Shown here piece after piece: positions 25,001-35,563 of a stretch of DNA of 64,000 bases (its first letter is position 1; every line of letters begins with the position of its first letter). The position numbers and the translations under genes were made by a program. The DNA lies in the NCBI GenBank assembly GCA_030765045.1, contig CM060967.1, positions 25,871,784-25,935,783 on the forward strand. Direction: 5' to 3'. Under the pieces are notes generated by a model. It was not told the origin of the DNA and searched no databases. It saw only the letters and a list, made by a program, of their open reading frames with translations. The stretch comes from Tenodera sinensis. Taxonomy: Eukaryota > Arthropoda > Insecta > Mantodea > Mantidae.

Positions 25001-25183
25001 TAATTATTATTTATTTGTGCCAATAAGCTCACTGCGTTTGTTTTTAAACACACAAGCCGTGTATGGGCAATATTTTAGAGGTGGAATCAGTACTGAAAAA
25101 TTCAATTTAAAACATTGCACACACACGGCTTGTGTATTTAAAAACAAAAGCAGTACGCTTGTTGGCATAAATAAATAATAATT
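25001..25183. repeat. Large imperfect palindrome (foldback)
   Basis: The left arm (25001-25064, from TAATTATTATTTATTTGTGC to CACAAGCCGTGT) and the right arm (25121-25183) are reverse complements over about 62 bp with few mismatches. Weaker pairing continues inward (GCAATATTTTAGA against GCAATGTTTTAAA), leaving a loop of roughly 25-55 bases. It could be a foldback-type MITE or a small-RNA hairpin precursor. Confidence 0.75.
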
Positions 25184-25207
25184 CTCTTCTTTTATCTATT
25201 ATTTGTT

Positions 25208-25426
25208 TTAGTGTAAAATGTTATCTGAACAGGAGCGACCAGATCTAAATCCACTTTGTTCTTCAATCAGAATAGGTTCTGTAATTGGTTTTAATCTATT
25301 ATTCGGTATTCCCGCGCGTATCTTGTACCCTGCATTTAAAGTACTAATGCCTCTGTAATTTGATGTTTTATTCCGAATAATAAAAACAGTAATCAGTTGA
25401 CAGTGAAATGTTTCAGATTTCGCCAT
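25208..25426 (-). pseudogene. LINE reverse-transcriptase fragment (N-terminal RT motifs)
   Basis: The translation contains NYRGISTLNAGYKI, then NNRLKPITEPILIEEQSGFR and SGRSCSDNIL. This is the classic non-LTR RT segment 'NYRGIsLL...YKi...iL..RL.p......e.Q.GFr.grs..d.i'. The frame stops at 25208 and no catalytic YADD segment follows, so the fragment is short and inactive. Confidence 0.75.
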
Positions 25427-25429
25427 TTT

Positions 25430-26835
25430 GAAGGCCTAAAGCAGTTTTAAAGGCCATGTACTCTACATTTAACCGCTCCTTTTCTACTTAAATTTTCGGT
25501 AGTATTTGTATAAAATATGGGCCGGAAAGGGCTTAAAAACAACCAGATTCAGAGGAAAGAAGGTGCGACATATGCAGCAGGGCAGTTTTAGGCCAAACAC
25601 CATGATCTTACTAATAATCATGTGTGTGTAGAAAAAGTTATTTTTCTCGACTTTACATTTTTAATTCACCATCTGCTCAATGTGCATTACATTTTGTACT
25701 ATGCATTTCAGCACGTGCTCCATATATGTGACTTCAATTTCAGTGTTTGGCTTTAAAATCTGAAAGTTTGTTTAGCTATAAAAAATTAAATACACAAAAA
25801 GGTTAAAAAACTATTTTCAATGTCCTCAAAGCAAAGATATTAATTACCTTTAAAGTAATTACTTTTTCTTCGTGCCAGAGATTGATGACGTTTGTTGGGC
25901 AGTTAAGAGTTTATAACGTAATAAAACTATTGTGGCATTTTATGTAGTTTCTGATGCACATGGAGTATTTTGAATACTAAGATATCTTCACATTGTGAAT
26001 AAATTGAATAATTTATTCCCTCAAAACTATTAAACAGATTGTGCCAGAACTTTGTTTGGTAGTTTATAACATAAACACCCTTAAGTGTGCAAAGCATTGA
26101 TTTCATATCTATAAAAATATAGAACATTAAAATTTCAGTCCCAGGCTCCTTTAAGTGAAGTAACATTGAAATGTGGTTTTCTAAAGTTTTCAGTCAATTT
26201 AACTAAAGTTTTATTTTCAGTACTGTCTTATATGAACATTAGACCCTTTTAAAGAATTATTAAACCTCAAATCTCAATTTTATTACCCTATCCCAAATGT
26301 AGCAAACGATGCAATTTAAAAAAAACCAACCCCTTGAAAAAAAAAAAATTCTATGTGACTTTTCTGATTCTAATGCACAAATATGACATACATATAATTT
26401 TGTTTTCCTAGGCTTAGTTCAAAGTAAAATAGCATTTAAATTCTGTCTCTTGAAATTTTTAGTTTTGTTTAAGCTATATACGGCTTTAAAAAGTTATAGT
26501 TCAAAAACTATTCGAAAGAAAATAAATTAAATGGCAGATCTAATTGTTTGTATTTTGGAAATGTACATGACAAATTTTGGAGAGTTAGATAAAAACTGCA
26601 TCCAGTTGAATGTTTTCAAAAGGTAAATATAGTTAAAAAAACTTTCAAAAATAGAAAATTTCAGAATGGAAAATATTCCTAATTTGGGTTTTTAACATGC
26701 GTTATGTAAACTTAGCTATTCGTATAATATAAAAAGCCAAAAAACTTTTTGATTTTGTGGCTGCTAATTGCTTTCATGGAATACAAATGTTCAGTTTTTC
26801 GAGATGTTTTCTAAATTTCACTGGTGCATTCCCTT
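25430..26835. other. AT-rich, no recognised feature
   Basis: Very AT-rich with A-runs. It ends in a CCCTTAA motif reminiscent of TTAA elements, but no matching left terminus was found. Confidence 0.5.
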
Positions 26836-26839
26836 AATC

Positions 26840-27010
26840 CAAATAGACATACATATGTACAAATGATATTATCTACATATTTTCTTGCGGGTACAGTGGA
26901 AACAGGACAATATAGTAGGCTTAAGCGATAGTCAAATCTTTTAAAGCTGGTCGTTATGTAGTGACTTTAAAGTTACATTCCCTTTGTATGGCCAAGAGAT
27001 TAAAGAAACA
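26840..27010 (-). mobile_element. XY repeat fragment, Y-proximal core
   Basis: The blocks TTTCTTGCGGGTACA, ATATAGTAGGCTTAAGCGATAGTCAAATCTTTTAAAGC (matched in pieces) and TTACATTCCCTTTGTATGGCC place this as an internal fragment. Both termini are missing. Confidence 0.55.
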
Positions 27011-27091
27011 AGAAGAAAAGGATTTTCTATTTGAGAAAATAAGTATTACAAATGGAAATCAATAACAAAAAATTGTTTATTCAAATATAAC

Positions 27092-27182
27092 AACAACAAT
27101 AACAATAATAATGATAATATAATGATGATGATGATGATAATAATAATAATAATTAATAATAACAATAGTAATAGTAATAATG
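27092..27182 (+). repeat. Low-complexity AAT/ATG repeats
   Basis: Mixed AATAAT, ATGATG and AACAAT triplets. Confidence 0.85.
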
Positions 27183-27184
27183 GT

Positions 27185-28290
27185 TAAATAATCAGCGGAA
27201 TATGTTCAAAATGAGATCTCTACACCTTTTCAAAGTTAGCTGTGCAAACACCTGTTTCTTCCTGTTTCTATAAAGTTGGTTAATTCTTGGAAAGTTTGTT
27301 GTTAGTAAAATAAGTGAGAATAATGGCAATAAATTGTTACTGATGCTGCTGTTTTGGAGAAAGAAGGCAAAATAAGAAAGATTTTTCATAAGCAAAAGAA
27401 CAAACATCATGAGGAAGTAAAAGCAAAACGTGCTCACTGTGAAGGTTACGCTGTATCCTCAGGGAAAGAAGTGGTGGGTAAAACCAACAAATCAATTTGT
27501 CAGTGTTACATAAGCAAGAGGAACAGTTGGGATTGTTACATTCATTTTATAGCTGGTTAATCAAAAGGCCTACGGGATTCCACTTAGCAAGGTGTATGGA
27601 ATTGGTCGCTTATCTTCAGCGCCCGACGAGTCTATGAGATTGGAGTCACACAAGCTGCTTTGTTACATTCTTGCACTGTTTACTACAACAGCAAAGCAAG
27701 TATGGTACCTACAAGAAACAAACAGATGACGAGAGATAGAAAGAGGCAGAAAATAACTGGCCTGTCTACTTGTAGAAAATGGTGGCAAATATTGGTTTTG
27801 TTTCTGCAAAAACTCTCTACCGAGGCTAAGGGTCGCTGCAAGCTTTAGTTTCTAGGAAATACAAATCGAAAGAGTCTGCTTCTGGTTTTTCTTGCTGGTA
27901 ACCTAACAATATTTTCCGTTATTTTTGCTTCAAGTTGAAATGGAGAAGACAGTTTCTTCCTGGAAGGTCTATCTAGGGTCACCTGTTCAACAAACTTGAC
28001 CGATGATGGGTTGAATAGCCTCCGCACTGCGGATGTTTTTGTCGAGTACTGTTCGAGAATAATCAATGAGCATAGCACAGCCTTAAGTGAAAATAATGCA
28101 CTACTAGACGATTTATCGCCAATACTGGATGTGGCACTTGTCAAGGGAAACTGAACATGAAGCAGGTATGTTTTATGAGCACTCGAATGGTCATTCCTTT
28201 ACACAACCCTCCTGAAGAATTCTCGAACCAGTCACTGGCACGACAGTGAAGACAAAATATTTTGGACCTTTAGCAGCATTATTCCTTTTT
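27185..28290. other. No recognised gene
   Basis: The 62-99 codon frames at 27354-27560, 27660-27848 (plus) and 27845-28144 (minus) have no known motif. Several plus-strand frames run on with few stops to about 28155, so an old unidentified transposon coding remnant is possible. Confidence 0.4.
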
Positions 28291-28295
28291 TAAAA

Positions 28296-28715
28296 AAATC
28301 TGATGTGTTGCACTCACATGGCTCTCGCTCTACTCTTGTACTAACTATTCTTACAAACTCTCATTCCTCTATCTTCTTCATGTTAGTCGAAATAAACATT
28401 TGAAGAAATTATCTTATTGCTCATTTTCTTGTAGTTGCAAGGGGAATTTATAAATTCCGTTCTCTTTACATGGCTAAGATATAAAAAATGAGTAATGATG
28501 TTCCATTCGTGGGAAGCATAAGTTTTGCAAAATTCATATAAATAATAAGGAACATCTCCGAAACGGTTCACTCCACAAAAAATTCGTTGGGACATAAGTT
28601 GTATGTTTTAACGAGATCTACATTTTTATATAGTACGATTTGGTCAATCTCTTACGGTTTACCAGTTATGCAAAAGTCATCAAGAGTAAACAGGACTACA
28701 TAGAAAATATTTGAT
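28296..28715 (-). mobile_element. XY repeat copy, Y half
   Basis: It begins AAATCTGATGTGTTGCACTC, continues through TTGTAGTTGCAAGGGGAA and ATCTCCGAAACGGTTCA to GGTTTACCAGTTATGCAAA, then breaks off near 28715. The X half is absent. Confidence 0.7.
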
Positions 28716-29479
28716 GTATAACAAGGAATGCTAGGTTAGATTTTGGATGTGTATTATGTATAGGAACGGTGCGTATATCTTCCTAGAGGAAACCTACTTC
28801 TATGGTGTACATTGGAGACAGAATAGTGCTTTCGTAACTAGGAGAAAGTCCTGTTCGAGAAGAATGACTGTACTATTCTAAAAAGGGTGTCTGTGCGTAG
28901 CGGTTTTATTTTATACAACAGTGCAGTGTGCCAAACTTTATTGAATGCCTTCAAAAATAGCCCAAGACACATATTTTTTTCGTATCTAGAATTACATCTA
29001 CCACACGGATGAAGTTACTGAGTACAAGAATGCGCTGATTGGAAGCCAAACTGAATATTGGCTTCAAAAGATGTGGGGAAAGTAGATTCAGAAGTTGTGA
29101 ACGAAGAGTTTGAATCGTTCATCATCACAATTTCTTCAGTCGCTATAAGTGTCGATTAAATTTATTTTACAGTGAAAGTGTTCTAATTAGTTTCTCTACC
29201 ACTTACCTGTAGTAGCCAGAGTAAGTAATGTATTTACTAAACTTGTTGGTATAAAGACTTCACTGCTAAAGAAACGTTCCGAGATTCACTTAACTCTTTA
29301 TATGTGTATGTAAATTGAGAAATTGAGCTTTTTGTTTATGAACGCTGTGGTTCTCAGCATCCTATGCTATATTTGGCACGAAATACCGCTTAATTTTGCT
29401 CAGAGGCCTCTTTACCAGACTTAAAGTTCTTTTACGTACCGTACACCTACAACACTGGACCACCAGCTTCACTTCCCTT

Positions 29480-29560
29480 TCGAAAAAAAATCCATTGCCC
29501 TCCACCGCATTTGAACCCGCGACCTAGGGAATCAAAGGTTGGCACAGCGATGTCCAAAGG
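29480..29560 (-). mobile_element. tRNA-like SINE fragment
   Basis: The minus strand reads GGTCGCGGGTTCAAATGCGG, a B-box-like core, in a short diverged remnant. Confidence 0.35.
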
Positions 29561-29877
29561 TTACGAAAAAGGGGGAGTTTGGATTTACCTCCTTCCACAC
29601 TTCGCGGACTTTGCCCCTCAGACGTGCATTGTGTTCCAGTGACGGGTTGGTGATATGTACGTTGCGTTTGATTTACAAAAGCACTTTCAAATCTCATGCG
29701 ATAAACATCTGTTCATAAGTGACTTCTTTGCTACTGCTTAAGTTTAAGAAATCTATCAATATTTGGCGATAAAGTCGAACCATAGAACATACACCGAGGG
29801 ATCGCCGCATAATCTATTGCGATACAGACTTTTAATATAATTCAGTTTGGAGGAACTCTGTTCCCAAATATATGTAG

Positions 29878-30650
29878 AGCTATACTCACTCTTATACACA
29901 CTATTCTTGCAAATACTTATTTCTCTATCTACTACATTTTAATCGACATAAGCATTTTCAGAAATTAGCTTGCTGCTAATTTTCTTGTAGGTGCAAGGGA
30001 CATTTTGGAACACAGTAGGCTTTAAGCGATAGTCAAATGTTTTAAGATTTAATTGCTATGCGATGTCTTTGAAATTGCGTTCTCTTTGTAAGGCCAGAAG
30101 AGTTTAAAAAATAAGTATTGGCAAATTCAAACAAATAATAAAGAATATCTCGGAAATGGTTCATTCTAATGAAAAAAGAAATATTTCACATAGATTGTGT
30201 GTTTTAACGAAGAATCACATTTTTATTTAGTAAACTTTCGTCTGCCTCTTACTGTTTACTATTTGTGCAAAAATCATCCAGAAAAAAGAGGTCTTCTGAG
30301 GACATTTCCAGAAAATTCAAGGTAGAAACTGCCATGAAATCACCTATTTCTGTCGTCACTGGATACTGACTGGTTATGAACTGATTTACCCTCCCACAGA
30401 AGGAGAGGAGTGGGGAAAAACAGCTAGTTACATAAGATCTCCAAAGTGAGAAGTTTGGACGTCGCTGGGCTAGTATATTACTTCTAAATCACAGAGGGCG
30501 ACTATTTGTGCGTGAGACAGACAGACAGAGAGAGCAATATAACCTAAAAACGAAAATTGGGATGGATACCAAATTTCATACTTGTATAAGACATTGCTTA
30601 CACAGCTTAAATTTTCAAGAAATTTCTCCATCTTAATCTATGATTTAGAG
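29878..30650 (-). mobile_element. XY repeat copy, diverged, termini eroded
   Basis: The core blocks TTCTTGTAGGTGCAAGGG, GTAGGCTTTAAGCGATAGTC, ATCTCGGAAATGGTTCA and AACCTAAAAACGAAAATTGG appear in family order. About 150 bp of unrelated sequence separates the last blocks. The X terminus is lost. Confidence 0.6.
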
Positions 30651-30856
30651 TAAAAATATTTCGCTATTTTTCTTTGGTTAAAACCATATTTTATCACACT
30701 GAATGACTAATGAAGTTTATATCTATGAATAGCCTAAGAAGAGCTCTTTATTCTGAACGAATAAGAAAAACTTATCGCCAAATTCAAACCTAATTGGAAT
30801 ATGTTTTCCAGCTTTAGCAATTTTCAAAGTATTCCTTGTTATACATCAAATGTTTT

Positions 30857-30860
<4 letters not shown>

Positions 30861-30905
<45 letters not shown>
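30861..30905 (+). repeat. (GA)n microsatellite
   Basis: About 22 GA units, uninterrupted. Confidence 0.95.
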
Positions 30906-30907
<2 letters not shown>

Positions 30908-31299
30908 AAGTGAAGGAAACTCCATTTCTTAAACTAAAGTGTTACCAATATACCATGTCGCTAGTGGCAGGTTCCTCGTGTGTAAACTGGGACATTTTTC
31001 CCTCGGAGGTTTGAACATCCCTTGTCGACTGTCAGCGGTCCTTGGAGCAATGCACGGAATGAATTAGTCATAATGCTCATGAGCCCGGGATCCTTTGGGG
31101 CCTTTACATTGCTTTTACGGCTAGTAAGTAAACTTCATAAAATTTAAACTAGATAAAATACCCTAGGCGAGCATCTAAACCAGCAACGGTAATTAGTGGA
31201 CTCACATTTCAGATGCAAAAAGCTGTGAGTTCGGCTTTAACTAGGACTTTTGCTATTTGTTAAGGGAGTGCTTTACTCAGTCAGGTTATTCATAGCCCA

Positions 31300-31790
31300 G
31301 GAGCGAAGTGGCTCCGCGGTAACGTGTGAGGAACTACCGGCTTCGATTCCCGTCGACCATTCACTCTCACCTTGGGTTTTTCGTAGTTTTTCCTGGTTGG
31401 TAGGCGAGCACTGGGATGGTTTCTCTTCTACCATGATTTTCATCCCATTTACTCTGTTTGCTTCTCAACTTTCAGATGTTTTTCTAGATTCCGTGGTGTT
31501 TGGCTCTGCCGGACAGAGCTTAATTAAAGGAAAGATACTCCCAAGGGACACAAGAGAAGCGCTTGATCGACGCTATCGCCCTCTCGGGGGGCTCGGTACT
31601 GAAGCTGTGCTTCTTGTACTTATGGCTCCAAGGGGGCACCCCAAGAGGAAGGATGAGGTGAGAGGAAACACAGAGCGGCCACAACCAGACTAACGGCACA
31701 GGTATGACAGAGGTCCCTTTTCGCAAGTTTGGCGACACCTTGAAGTCTTTAGGTCTTCCGGGGTCAACTCAAGGGGACCTCGACGCGGGG
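31300..31790. mobile_element. Composite SINE-A: plus-strand head joined to an inverted tail
   Basis: The plus-strand head is GGAGCGAAGTGGCTCCGCGG, with B-box-like GGCTTCGATTCCC near 31340, and the body is CTTGGGTTTTTCGTAG and GGCGAGCACTGGGATGG. From about 31600 the sequence matches the SINE-A 3' part only on the minus strand (GCCGTTAGTCTGGTTGTGG and CCTCATCCTTCCTCTTGGGG in reverse complement). The 147-codon frame at 31250-31693 spans this composite and is not considered a gene. Confidence 0.55.
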
Positions 31791-31799
31791 TCGTACATC

Positions 31800-32288
31800 C
31801 CACGGACAACGAGGAACGGAAAGAGTTCCTGTGATCATATCATCCCTGCCAAACTGCATCTAACGTCTTTGCTGATGCGAGCGATCATTTTCTTTTAATT
31901 CTGACTTTTGCCTCATTAGTTTTTATCTGTATTTGTTTTTACTAGTACTTTTATTTTACATTGAAGTTTATCTCTGGCTTTTGCGATGGTCCATTTTATA
32001 AGGAAGTTGATGACTACATCATCATCACCCCATGCGGTCGAAGACTTTGCTCTGAGGGAACAGATGTAATCCGTCACATTTCAGTTAGAACTGTCAATGG
32101 AGAACAGTGTGGAACAACCTTTAAACCATCTAGTTTATGTTAGGAATCGCTGAGAACATCTGACAGCCACTTGCCTTAAAACCAGCAAGAGCACCCATGC
32201 GGCATTCATTAAACAATTCTTACACGCAAGAGCGATCAAATGGAACAATAAACTGAAGCTGATAGAAATGCTGTCAATGACTACTAAC
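31800..32288 (-). other. Probable intron downstream of the Oaz-like exon
   Basis: This is sequence immediately 3' (minus strand) of the exon donor. It has no recognisable coding continuation: nothing encodes the expected second ligand histidine plus the next finger. The reading frames present are short and unlike any family I know. The intron must extend at least to the low-coordinate end of the window unless an exon was missed. Confidence 0.5.
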
Positions 32289-32506
32289 CTGTTCATGTTT
32301 TTTGAGATAGCTGAGCCGAGGAAAGGCCTTGTCGCAGAACTGACAGGCGTACGGCGTGCCCTCTGTCACGCCGACGGTGAAGGTGAGCTCGGCGTCCGGT
32401 ACGTCCGTGGCGGAGTTTGGAGTAGCACAAGAGCTGGGCGACGGAGACGTCTGGTCCTCGGGCGTCTCGGACCGCCACGATGAGCCTGGATCGGTCCCCA
32501 GGGCGT
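32289..32506 (-). CDS. Oaz: Internal exon of an Oaz / ZNF423 / ZNF521-like C2H2 zinc-finger transcription factor
   Basis: Read on the minus strand, this 218-bp segment follows a T-rich tract ending in AG and ends CAG|GTTAGT, a good donor. It enters with two bases of a split codon (phase 1) and leaves in phase 0, giving 72 codons with no stop. Residues 1-50 form a low-complexity Ser/Thr/Pro/Glu linker. Residues 52-72 form a C2H2 finger: C54 and C57, 12 residues, then H70, with core CQFCDKAFPRLSYLKKHEQ. The last ligand histidine would be the second residue of the next exon. The finger closely matches, from memory, the early finger of vertebrate ZNF423/ZNF521 and insect Oaz, which carries PCQFCDKSF and RLSYLKRHEQ; those are multi-finger nuclear DNA-binding proteins, known in vertebrates for EBF and BMP/SMAD interactions. 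GC content is much higher than the flanks. No other exon of the gene was recognised in the window. The exon call is strong; the orthology rests on one finger plus its linker. Confidence 0.85.
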
Positions 32507-33150
32507 CTGGAAAAACAAAATGCAGGCATTGATCAATCAGTATTACCGATGAAGGATGGATTGTTGAGGTAGTTGCAGGAACAATGAAATTACCTAGATT
32601 ATCTGGAATGGTTACTGACGGTTGGAAAATTGTGAATTTTGTAAAGATTTATACCAAACTTGAAGGGGAAAAATAAATAAAACAAACAAGTTGACCTTAC
32701 TGCCAACAGGAGAAGCAATCCATTCCCTTTATACTTTCTAGTAAAATATAATCAGAATCAAAAAAGTTATTAGGTACATCAGATAAGAATTAGATAAAAA
32801 ACGATGCGGTTTATAAAATTGCAAATATAATCCCTTATACTTCTGCATGCTTAGATTCAACAATCGAGTGATACATTACTTATATGCTTAGATTTAAAGT
32901 GCATTTTTATTATACTTCTAAATGATTAATAGTAATTTTTCATTTGAACCTCAAATCAGAAAAATTGCCTCCCAACTAGTATTTTAACCCCATTCTCCAT
33001 CTTTTTGGCATTACTAAATCTAAAACACTAAAGATAACAATATTTATCATTTTATTATTGACAATGAAAAACTTGAAAAACTTCCAAATTCCTTCCCGGC
33101 CTACACTTTCGACCACTCTTTCTTTCAGAATAGAATTTTGACGGTTCCTA
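32507..33150 (-). other. Probable intron upstream of the Oaz-like exon
   Basis: This begins with the acceptor (TTTTTCCAG in minus-strand reading). It is AT-rich sequence without recognised genes or repeats until the XY repeat copy that starts near 33150. The preceding exon, which would supply the first base of the split codon, was not recognised. Confidence 0.5.
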
Positions 33151-33785
33151 AATTCAAATAAAAAGAATAACGTGTGTGTGTGTGTGTGTGTGTGGTGTAC
33201 TTGAACATCGTAACCAAAAAAAAAAAAATTCGGTTAAATACCAAACTTGGTATTTAAGTTCAGTATATTTCAAGGGTGTGACACGAAGATTTAAAAAAAA
33301 AAATAATTCTTCACTCCAAACTATCCTTTGCATATGAAAATTTGTCTTTTTTTAATAATTTCGCAAAAATACTAATGATTTTGATTGAAATGTCGTATTT
33401 TTAAGATATTTGCACTAAAAATAAAATGTATAATTGATAAACCTCAAAAGAAGGAGAAAAATTAGTAAATAAAAACAGTTCGTTAAAGCACAGGAAATAT
33501 TTTTTGTGCCGTTCACATTTCCATGGTATTCTTTGTGGTTGGTTTGAAATTTCAAATACTTAAACTCTTATTATGTGGGAAGTCACCACCGGTGGCCATG
33601 CAAAGTGATAGATTTCCATCACTTAAAGCTAATGTATCACCATTGTAATTGCAAGAAAATGTGTTAATGGAACAATTTATGCAAATGTTTATCCTATTAA
33701 TGTATAAGAGAAGAATATACTTTATAAGAATAGTTTGTAGAAGAGTGGTAGAGAAAGTGGTGCGATTGTAATACAAAATCTTTTG
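33150..33785 (+). mobile_element. XY repeat copy, diverged
   Basis: It begins at the (TG)n tract, continues through GGTATTTAAGTTCAGTATATTTCAAGG and GACACGAAGATTT (read in pieces), and ends with a Y-like stretch (TTTGTAGAAGAGTGGTAGAGAAAGT). The middle is shortened. It lies just upstream of the Oaz-like exon in gene orientation, so it is probably intronic. Confidence 0.6.
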
Positions 33786-33868
33786 TGGGAGCGCCCCTAC
33801 TCTTGTAAAGAATGTACGCCTTGTCGAAATGATACAATGTGGGGGCTTATAAGGAACACGCACACTGC

Positions 33869-33940
33869 ACGCACACACACGCCCGTGCGCACACACACCT
33901 ACACACACACACACACACACACTACACGCACACGCGCACC
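33869..33940 (+). repeat. (CA)n-rich tract
   Basis: Interrupted CA repeats; the 136-codon minus-strand frame (33552-33962) runs through it and is not a gene. Confidence 0.9.
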
Positions 33941-34526
33941 GTTTGTTAAAAGTGAAGTACAATTATCTATGTTGTGTATGCAATAAGATGTTTTACAACG
34001 GACCTTATGCTCGCGCCAAATATATTCAGTCGGAATCACGAACAGACCACCACACGCACAAAGCAAAGAAAGGAAGAAAATGCATGCATTCCCAAGAGGC
34101 GTTCAAGTGCTTGATCCCTGTTAAGTTTTCCACAATTCATCTCAATCTGCGGGTTCCGTTCGCCATATTAACCCATCAGGAGGGGGAGAGAGAAACAGGC
34201 ACCAAAGAAAGAAGAAAAATGTGACGCCATTAATCTGCATTACTAGAGCATGTGGCTGGCTGTCTGTCCATACGTATGCATGTCTGTTCAGGAACAATAT
34301 ACGTGCTACAATATACTTCTAGCCATTCGTCACGCCGGCCCTCCTTGCACCATTAATACCGATGTATGTGATGTCACTTTCAGAATTTGCCTTCTGCGAG
34401 CAAGGAAACCTCTGGTTCTTTCATTGTTCGATAGCTTAGGCTAAAGCAATACTGTATTATATAATATTGCTTTACTTTTAATATACTAAAATAATGATAC
34501 ATTTATCCCATATCACTGTCTGTGAA

Positions 34527-34582
34527 GGGGCTCTAATGACCTAGCTGTCGACGGGCCCTTAAACCCTAACCACTCACTCACT
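34527..34582 (+). mobile_element. Tiny (56-bp) target-duplicating mobile unit, copy 2
   Basis: It is the same unit in the opposite orientation: head GGGGCTCTAATGACCTAGCT and tail (ACTC)n. It is flanked by the 13-bp direct repeat CACTGTCTGTGAA (34514-34526 and 34583-34595). The CAC at the start of the right flank also extends the tail match, so identity to copy 1 spans 59 nt. Confidence 0.8.
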
Positions 34583-34659
34583 CACTGTCTGTGAAGTCGT
34601 ATGAAAAATTCTCATCTTTGGAATTCGCCATTCTCTGAAATTTCTTAAGATCTTAAATG

Positions 34660-34790
34660 TTTACTTTTATACCACGTACCTAGTAGAGAAGGTATTGCTC
34701 GAAACTTCTATGTCGAAAGTTCATCGGAAATGCACGTTCTAAGTATCAGACGAAAAAAAGAAAAAAAAAAAAGATAGAAACTCTCGGTCA
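34660..34790 (+). mobile_element. XY repeat, X-end fragment abutting an opposite copy
   Basis: TACCTAGTAGAGAAGGTATTG, followed by TATGTCGAAAGTTCATCGGAAAT in family order, marks a short plus-oriented X end. It is immediately followed by a minus-oriented copy, giving an inverted arrangement. Confidence 0.55.
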
Positions 34791-34805
34791 GTGAATCTGT
34801 GTGTC

Positions 34806-35563
34806 TATGATTTTCTGTACTCCTGCACTAACCATTTTTTCAAACTCTTATTCCTATATCTTCTTCGTGTTAGTCGAGATAATCTTTTGCAGAAATTATC
34901 TTATTATTTCCTTGTAGGTGCAAGGGGAATATGGGAATACAGTAGGCTTTGAGCGATACTCAAATCTTTTAAAGCTTTCAAATTCTGCACGGTTAACATA
35001 TAAAATTGAATAACGATGTTCCATTTGAAAGAAGCTTAAATTCTCCAAAACTGACACAAATAACAAGGAATATCTTCGAAATGCTTCACTCTATAAAAAA
35101 AGTATTTAGACAATTGTGAGTTTTAACCAGATCTACACTTTTTATAGTAAGATTTGGTCTATGTCTTACGTCTTACCAGTTATGCAAAAGTCATCCAGAG
35201 TAAACAGGACTTCATAGGTTATAGCCAGAAAATTCAAGATATACATTTAATTTGTCATAAAATATCTTAAATACGTGGCATTTTAATCAAAATCATTAGA
35301 GCTATTTTCAAGAAAATAAAAATTTTCGAAAAATTTTCCACGTAAAGGGTAGTTTAGGGTGGATAAATTTGCTTCAAAGTCTTCGTGTTGTATCCTTGAA
35401 AGACATTAAGCTTAAATACCCTCTTTGGTTTTAAACCGACTTTTCGTGAGTTATGCGCGCGCGGACCTTTTTCTAAAAATGCTTTTATTTCCGGTGAAAA
35501 TCAACATCGAATTGTTGGGTGTAGTTCAATACTTTCTCTACTGTACGTAGTAGAGAAAGTAAA
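34806..35563 (-). mobile_element. XY repeat copy, first unit of a tandem pair, perfect X hairpin
   Basis: It runs from TTTTCTGTACTCCTGCACTAAC through all core blocks to the X end. Here the terminal hairpin is perfect: ACTTTCTCTACT paired with AGTAGAGAAAGT around a short loop. The next unit starts directly after GTAAAA, defining the X boundary. Confidence 0.75.

Noticed and set aside
31250..31693. 147-codon plus-strand open frame
   Set aside because: It spans the composite SINE-A at 31300-31790; its GC-rich SINE sequence explains the open frame, and no domain is visible.
32293..32529. 78-codon minus-strand frame starting MPAFCFSRRPG
   Set aside because: It is a shadow in the wrong frame over the Oaz-like exon; the spliced frame with the zinc finger is the real one.
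33552..33962. 136-codon minus-strand frame with Cys-rich start
   Set aside because: The Cys/Val-rich part is translation of the (CA)n tract and the rest lies in an XY copy.
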